A stretch of DNA of 9,852 bases, taken from JAFGKM01 sp964408175 (GTDB lineage: Bacteria; Ratteibacteria; UBA8468; B48-G9; JAFGKM01). A program made the position numbers and the translations under genes. The number at the start of each line of letters is the position of its first letter. Positions within the stretch are counted from its first letter, which is position 1. Positions 5,823 through 9,852 of this stretch are shown piece after piece. The stretch spans positions 1 through 9,852 of the forward strand of contig CAYOYL010000003.1 of NCBI GenBank assembly GCA_964408175.1, in the 5' to 3' direction. A model generated the notes under the pieces. It did not search any database. It was given only the letters and a program-made list of their open reading frames with translations, and was not told the DNA's origin.

Positions 5823-6980
5823 TTAATGTACATTATCGGAAATGGTTTGTAAGGGATTGTTCAGGGAAACTTCAGGCCAGATCAAGTCGTAATGAACACT
5901 ACGGCCACTGCCAGGTAATTGACGCAGAACTTTCTTGTCAAGCATATCCGCAATCTCCCTAAATGCCGTGGCACGGCTGACTCCGGCAATGGCCACGTAC
6001 TTGCGCGTTGTCAGCCCGCCGGTAAAATTTCCGGGACCAGCTTCCAGTATAAGGTTTAGAACCTTCTTCTGACGTTCATTAAGGGGTGTCTGGGAATGCC
6101 GGTTCCAGAAATCAACCCGTACAAACACGTTGGCAATTATATCTTGTGAGTGTTCAATTGATGCTGTGATGCATTTAATAAACCATAAATACCATTGCGT
6201 AACGTCAATCCGGCATTTTTGCACGCTTTCCAGGATTGCGTAATACTTCTTTTTTCCCCGCATAATCTCGGAAGAGATGCTGTAAAACCTGACCTTCAAT
6301 TTTTCATCCTGTGCCAGAGCCATATCGGTTAATGCCCTGGCCAGACGTCCGTTACCGTCTTCATAGGGATGGATTGTTACAAAGCACAGATGAGCCGTTA
6401 CCGCACGTAATATGTCGTCCATCTGCCCGAGCGAGGAATTCCACCATTTCAGGAAGAGTTGCATTTCTCCATCAAGGCGTTCTCTGGGCAATGCTTCAAA
6501 ATGCACCCGTTGCCTTGAGATGGGTCCAGATACTACCTGCATAGGTTCATTTCCCCGCAGTTCCCCTGTTCGTATCTTCCTTAAACCCGAATAGCCTGAA
6601 GGAAACAGTGCCGCCTGCCAGCCGTTAAGGCGTTTTAGAGTTAAAGGTTTGTCGTGAAAATGCACAGCATCCAGCAAGACATCCACCAACCCGTCAACAT
6701 TCCTGTCCTGCGCTCCGACCCCCCGGGGCAAACCGAGCCTCACGGCTACTGATGAACGAACGGCATCCCTGTTGAGTTTCTGCCCTTCTATTTCCGCTGT
6801 CCGTACAGTTTCTTCAACCAGAATCGCTCCTTGTGCTTCGGTTTCAAGTTTTATGTCAAGGGATGCAGCGCGTCCCAGTAATTTCCCCTGTAGAACCCGA
6901 AGTTGGCTTAAAGGTTTTATTAAAACTGTATTATCATATTTAAGATCAAGCCAGTTTTTTCGTTCCCATATATATTTCAT
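5823..6980 (-). CDS. Fic family protein adenylyltransferase with DUF4172-type N-terminus and C-terminal winged helix
   Basis: A complete 385-residue Fic protein of a different subfamily from its neighbour. The N-terminus (MKYIWERKNWLDLKYD) fits the DUF4172 domain found before Fic in many bacteria. The inhibitory motif is T61-E65-G66 (TAEIEG). The catalytic loop HPYEDGNGRLAR is at 204-215 with His204 and both arginines kept; the usual Phe after HP is Tyr. The C-terminal 80 residues contain a winged helix (TTRKYVAIAGVSRATAFREI, wing GSGRSVHYDLIWP). The predicted activity is AMP transfer to unknown protein hydroxyls, kept off by the inhibitory helix. The ATG at 6980 has AGGAG (6990-6994) at 9-nt spacing. 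It has its own promoter and two palindromes upstream, and 180 bp separate its stop from the first Fic gene's start, so the genes are separate units. Sequence identity with the other two appears low outside motifs. Confidence 0.95.
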   Translation of the reverse strand: MKYIWERKNWLDLKYDNTVLIKPLSQLRVLQGKLLGRAASLDIKLETEAQGAILVEETVRTAEIEGQKLNRDAVRSSVAVRLGLPRGVGAQDRNVDGLVDVLLDAVHFHDKPLTLKRLNGWQAALFPSGYSGLRKIRTGELRGNEPMQVVSGPISRQRVHFEALPRERLDGEMQLFLKWWNSSLGQMDDILRAVTAHLCFVTIHPYEDGNGRLARALTDMALAQDEKLKVRFYSISSEIMRGKKKYYAILESVQKCRIDVTQWYLWFIKCITASIEHSQDIIANVFVRVDFWNRHSQTPLNERQKKVLNLILEAGPGNFTGGLTTRKYVAIAGVSRATAFREIADMLDKKVLRQLPGSGRSVHYDLIWPEVSLNNPLQTISDNVH

Positions 6981-6993
6981 TTTCCCCGTCTCC

Positions 6994-7063
6994 TGAAGCG
7001 ATTAACATGCCTAATCGCTTCAATATATGAAGCAATTATACCATCCAATCGTTTCAAATGCAA
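6994..7063 (-). promoter_or_regulatory. Promoter with two 29-bp palindromic operators, second Fic gene
   Basis: The promoter reads TTGCAT (7058-7063), a 17-bp spacer, and TATAAT (7035-7040) on the minus strand. Operator 1 is a perfect 11-bp dyad, TGAAGCGATTA (6994-7004) and TAATCGCTTCA (7012-7022), with a 7-bp centre. Operator 2 has related arms, TGAAGCAATTA (7028-7038) and CAATCGTTTCA (7046-7056), again with a 7-bp centre. Operator 2 overlaps the -10 box and spacer. Operator 1 falls within the leader and touches the Shine-Dalgarno sequence, so it could also act as an RNA hairpin. Confidence 0.7.
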
Positions 7064-7140
7064 ACATTGCTTTTCAGAAGAAAGGCTTGATTGACTTGTA
7101 GATTAATAAGTATATATTTTAACTATATGCGATATAGTGT

Positions 7141-7320
7141 CTATAGGAGAGCGAAACTGGCATAAACCGTCAGGAAAGAAACTAAAACAGGAAAACAGTG
7201 CGGATATGAAGTAATAGAAGGATTGCAGGTCAGTATTAGCAGTTTTATACATTCCCTCAGACTTAACTGTTCTGGTTCCTTTAGTATAAAGTTTGTTTCC
7301 TGTATAAAGTCCCATTTCAT
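7141..7320 (-). CDS. Small uncharacterised ORF (59 aa), possibly a gene remnant
   Basis: An ATG at 7320 preceded by AAGGA at 4-nt spacing opens a 59-residue frame, starting MKWDFIQETNFILKEPEQ and then LSLRECIKLL; I do not recognise it. The first 28 residues look protein-like, the rest (LTCNPSITSYPHCF) much less so, suggesting truncation or frameshift. The same frame upstream reads ISADPIFGKDR after a stop, and LIYLWFVGYEWTQNWRKGDA before that stop, so a longer broken gene across 7141-7420 is possible. The interval lies between the second and third Fic genes. Whether it is translated is unclear. Confidence 0.3.
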   Translation of the reverse strand: MKWDFIQETNFILKEPEQLSLRECIKLLILTCNPSITSYPHCFPVLVSFLTVYASFALL

Positions 7321-7418
7321 TCTATCCTTCCCAAAAATCGGGTCAGCACTGATTTAATTTTCTGCATCACCCTTACGCCAATTTTGCGTCCACTCGTAAC
7401 CGACAAACCAGAGATATA

Positions 7419-8474
7419 TCAGACTTTTCTATACCTTGTGCTTCGGCCGAGGCCGAGACGTTCAATTCTCTTCAACTGCAATAGTTTATCAATGGCCTGA
7501 CTGACCGTTGGCCTGGCAACCTTGGTTTGTTTCGCTATCTCTCCCGCGGTTGCTTCTTTGACCTGGTTGAGATACTGCCAGACGGCAATTTGTTTATATG
7601 AAAGTATTTTCTCAATGTCTTCTTTGGACAACAGTTCAACGGCCATTTTTGACTGTTTGAGAAATACGGTCAGGAAGAAATCCAGCCAAGGGACAATGTC
7701 TTCTTTTTTGGTTTTGAACGTTTTCTGGCTTTTCCTCAATGCCATGTAGTATTCCGGTTTATTGTCTTCAATCAGTTTCTCGTGAGATACATAAGGCATA
7801 TACAGGTATCCAGACTGTAAGAGCATAAGGTTGGTCAGGATTCTTGATAGACGGCCGTTCCCGTCCTGAAACGGATGAATTTGCAGGAATTCTACAAGAA
7901 AGTTGGCGATAACAGGGAGGGGATGATGGTTTTTGTTATTGAAAGCATCCTGTGTCCATTCAACCAGTTCAAGCATTTCTTTGGGAGTAAGATAGGCAGG
8001 TGTGGTATCAAAAAGAACGCCGATGGATTTGCCGGCTTCATCTATCATCTGTACCTTGTTTTCCTGTTTTTTGTACTCTCCGCGGTGGCGGATGTCTTTC
8101 TCGACGTATTTCAACATCTCTTTGTGGAAGTGCTTTATCGCGCTCTCGGAGAATTTAAGTCTTTTCCAGGAGTCAAAGACGTTCTGAAGTAGTTCATAAT
8201 ATCCCTTGACTTCCTGCCTGTCCCTGTCGGAGGATTTCTGTATGGATATGCCTTTCATAAATTTTTCTATGTCTTCATCGGAGAGTTTCGCCCCTTCTAT
8301 ACGGGTGGAAGCGCCTGTGGACGTAACCAGAACAGACCTTTTGAGGCGTCCCAGTAGTTGAGGGCTCAATCTCGAGCCTGCAATCCACTGTCCTTTCAGT
8401 TCGTCTATCTGTGCTATTCTTGACCAGACAGCCGACGGTATACTCTGAATTCTTTTCTCAAGTTTATTTTTCAT
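7419..8474 (-). CDS. Fic family protein adenylyltransferase (class II) with C-terminal helix-turn-helix
   Basis: A complete 351-residue Fic protein, the third in the array. The inhibitory motif is S56-E60-G61 (STRIEG). The Fic core spans about 110-215 with the catalytic loop HPFQDGNGRLSR at 200-211, His200 and both arginines conserved. Residues from about 290 form a winged helix (ATAGEIAKQTKVARPTVSQA, wing LGLGRSTRYRKV) of the ArsR/MarR-like sort. It lacks the DUF4172 N-terminus of the second gene and differs from the first in length and flap region. The predicted activity is AMP transfer to an unknown target. The ATG at 8474 has AGGA about 10 nt upstream. It has its own promoter with 10-bp iterons just before the gene, and its stop is followed by about 360 bp before the next Fic promoter. 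Confidence 0.94.
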   Translation of the reverse strand: MKNKLEKRIQSIPSAVWSRIAQIDELKGQWIAGSRLSPQLLGRLKRSVLVTSTGASTRIEGAKLSDEDIEKFMKGISIQKSSDRDRQEVKGYYELLQNVFDSWKRLKFSESAIKHFHKEMLKYVEKDIRHRGEYKKQENKVQMIDEAGKSIGVLFDTTPAYLTPKEMLELVEWTQDAFNNKNHHPLPVIANFLVEFLQIHPFQDGNGRLSRILTNLMLLQSGYLYMPYVSHEKLIEDNKPEYYMALRKSQKTFKTKKEDIVPWLDFFLTVFLKQSKMAVELLSKEDIEKILSYKQIAVWQYLNQVKEATAGEIAKQTKVARPTVSQAIDKLLQLKRIERLGLGRSTRYRKV

Positions 8475-8497
8475 GGTAAATAATCCTATACTTTAAC

Positions 8498-8544
8498 TAT
8501 ATGAGATTATATTAGATTATATGAGATAGGGTTTTAAAAGTCAA
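8498..8544 (-). promoter_or_regulatory. Promoter with three 10-bp iterons, third Fic gene
   Basis: On the minus strand TTGACT (8539-8544), a 17-bp spacer and TATAAT (8516-8521) form a strong promoter. Three head-to-tail 10-bp units, read on the plus strand as TATATGAGAT (8498-8507), TATATTAGAT (8508-8517) and TATATGAGAT (8518-8527), run across the -10 box and the presumed start point. The exact helical period would place three bound subunits on one DNA face. Confidence 0.65.
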
Positions 8545-8847
8545 GAGTACGAATTGCCTCATTAAAAATCTATCTGAAATGAAATCGTTGCGTCAAATAG
8601 GAATCTATACGAGACTATCTTCTGTCTCTCTTCCCCCACCTGTATCCTCACCGCAAGGGGGGAGGATAATTCTTGATACTGCAGCCAGTGCGGTAAATCG
8701 AATTGGTATGGACAATAAAATTGTACTCTATTGTCGTGTTGTATGAAAAAACAGTGGAAAGGGAATTAGTGAGACAGGACAATATAGAAAGGAAGGTGTT
8801 ACCTGCATTTCGCAACTTTTTTAGGATAATCTCTGCCTTAAAGGAAC
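8545..8847. other. Intergenic gap before the third Fic promoter; no gene seen
   Basis: Apart from the hairpin repeat at 8633-8668 I see nothing firm. A 61-residue plus-strand frame at 8703-8888 has no ribosome binding site, resembles nothing I know and overlaps the end of the opposing-strand gene, so I treat it as chance. Confidence 0.5.
8633..8668. repeat. C/G-rich dispersed hairpin repeat, distant copy
   Basis: CCCCCACCTGTATCCTC followed by GGGGGGAGGATA folds into a stem, TATCCTC (8643-8649) with GAGGATA (8662-8668), extended by a few C-G pairs after one mismatch. Composition and arm sequences match the repeats near 2901-2959 and 3083-3121 about 5.6 kb away, marking a dispersed family in this genome. 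Confidence 0.6.
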
Positions 8848-9852
8848 TTAATCCTCAATTTTCAGTATTGCCCAGTCTGCTTTATTGATTACCACCTGAA
8901 AGGTTGTTTCTTTTTCTTGTTTCTGTATCAATACCGGCTTATTGCTTAATACATTCTTAATTGAGGATATCTTCTCCTGCAGTTTCACTTCTGCTGTGTG
9001 GGTATTGATTAGGTCAATATTTAGCAAAAAAAGATAATCATTCTCCCCATCTGTAGAAAGGGTATAGACTATATAATCAGGCGAAATGACTATATCCTTT
9101 AACTCTTCTACATCTAACGTTTTTGTTGCACGCAAGACCTCAGCAAATTCTCTCACCAGACCCCACTGAAAGAAATGGTTGTCAGACCTTTCGGGGCTCC
9201 AGCATCTTGCTCTCAGGCCTGCCTCTATCATCCTTGACCAAATAGAAAAATCCACCGGAATATTGATTGTTCCTTCAGGTTTCACAAAAGAACTCTTATC
9301 AGCAAATACAGTCTTTCCGGATTTCTGAAATGAGGTTATCCTGTCATATACCGACCTCGGTAAATACTGACAGTTAACAAGAAAAAGAGATTCAAAATTT
9401 TCAAGGGACCCCTTAAGAATATCCTTTTCTGTTATGACCTCCACTGGTATATGGGCAAGTAGGAATGATGGGTATGCAATGTCAAAAGATTGTGTGTGTT
9501 CCCACGGCGTTTCTCTCCACTTTTTTTCTTTTTCCCACATATCTTTTACCTCGTCCCAATCAAGAATTTTCTGGTATGCCTCAGTGGTGTTGGAAAAAAG
9601 AACTGCTGCTGGTTTAGGCTTGGGACGGAGATTCAAAAGTAGAGGTTGAATTTGCCGTACCTCATTGATTAGTCTGATATATGCATTTTTTAAGTCCTCT
9701 CTCTGGAAAAAGGGGAAGGTTTTTTTATCAAGTGAAGGGATAGCGGCAAAGTCTACTGACTTTGCTCCCCATGCTAAAGCAATTTTGGCGGTAAGAGATA
9801 TGTTTTCGCAAATCCATTCAGGTAGTGGTGCTTTTTGATACCATCCAATCAG
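8848..9852 (-). CDS. C-terminal part of a glycoside-hydrolase-like protein (runs off the window)
   Basis: The frame is open from the right edge to the stop at 8848-8850, giving 334 C-terminal residues; the N-terminus is outside. A TTG at 9634-9636 is not a likely start because clear protein sequence continues upstream (WYQKAPLPEWICENISLTAK, then IALAWGAKSVDFAAIPSLD). The pattern of an alanine-rich helix, a GAK turn, INEVRQIQPLLLNLRPKP, then AAVLFSNTTEAY resembles the end of a TIM-barrel glycosidase followed by the trimerisation-type domain of GH42-like beta-galactosidases. The last about 90 residues look like a beta-sandwich end. I see no catalytic glutamates I can assign in this portion, so enzymatic activity is unproven and substrate unknown. 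It is on the same strand as the Fic genes but nearly 380 bp upstream of the third one, so it is probably a separate unit. Confidence 0.6.
   Translation of the reverse strand: MIGWYQKAPLPEWICENISLTAKIALAWGAKSVDFAAIPSLDKKTFPFFQREDLKNAYIRLINEVRQIQPLLLNLRPKPKPAAVLFSNTTEAYQKILDWDEVKDMWEKEKKWRETPWEHTQSFDIAYPSFLLAHIPVEVITEKDILKGSLENFESLFLVNCQYLPRSVYDRITSFQKSGKTVFADKSSFVKPEGTINIPVDFSIWSRMIEAGLRARCWSPERSDNHFFQWGLVREFAEVLRATKTLDVEELKDIVISPDYIVYTLSTDGENDYLFLLNIDLINTHTAEVKLQEKISSIKNVLSNKPVLIQKQEKETTFQVVINKADWAILKIED

Noticed and set aside
8498..8527. Tandem repeats as a small CRISPR array or plasmid origin iterons
   Set aside because: Units are only 10 bp with no spacers and sit exactly on a promoter; no replication gene or Cas gene is nearby.
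8703..8888. 61-residue plus-strand open frame
   Set aside because: No Shine-Dalgarno sequence, overlaps the end of the opposing glycosidase-like gene, and composition does not look like a conserved protein.
9634..9636. TTG as the start of the right-edge gene
   Set aside because: The same frame continues upstream as convincing protein sequence to the window edge, so the true start lies outside.

Overview
The window is bacterial, and every recognisable gene lies on the minus strand. It reads as a chromosomal stretch in which a housekeeping block (hemW, lepA, a small DMT-family membrane protein, tRNA-Ser) gives way to an accessory region. The lepA-hemW pair, the canonical sigma70-type promoters, and the G-rich intergenic hairpin repeats suggest a Gram-negative, probably uncultivated, anaerobe-like bacterium. 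The repeats resemble those I associate with planctomycete, Omnitrophota or Nitrospirota type genomes, but the sequence does not fix the phylum and this is only an impression.

Layout. At 1-2260 there is the 5' part of hemW (running off the left edge), then lepA and its promoter. A DUF486-type membrane protein lies at 2366-2719. The stretch 2747-3170 is non-coding and made of shuffled repeats. A complete tRNA-Ser(GCU) occupies 3172-3264. Next comes a 706-bp unit carrying a HEPN toxin / MNT antitoxin pair (hepT/mntA). A 45-bp exact direct repeat of the 5' half of the tRNA gene bounds this unit. A strong tRNA-type promoter lies on the far side of it at 3987-4015. The segment 4016-4481 holds only decayed coding traces, including a winged-helix-like C-terminal tail.

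The region 4482-8544 contains three unrelated-looking, full-length Fic proteins in tandem. Each has an intact catalytic motif, an N-terminal class II inhibitory motif and a C-terminal winged-helix-like end. Each also has its own near-consensus promoter overlaid by repeated, gene-specific operator-like sequences. A small uncertain ORF lies between the second and third. The right edge (8848-9852) is the C-terminal part of a protein that looks like a glycoside-hydrolase (beta-galactosidase type) relative.

How the parts may work together. MntA is predicted to AMPylate its HEPN partner, and Fic proteins also transfer AMP to proteins. Four independent AMP-transfer modules therefore sit within about 5 kb next to a tRNA gene. 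The most striking structure is the tRNA-split islet. The original tRNA promoter now apparently drives a 5' tRNA fragment, then mntA, then hepT (with an apparent single-base frameshift), then the restored tRNA-Ser. Expression of an essential-type tRNA would thus run through a toxin-antitoxin unit.
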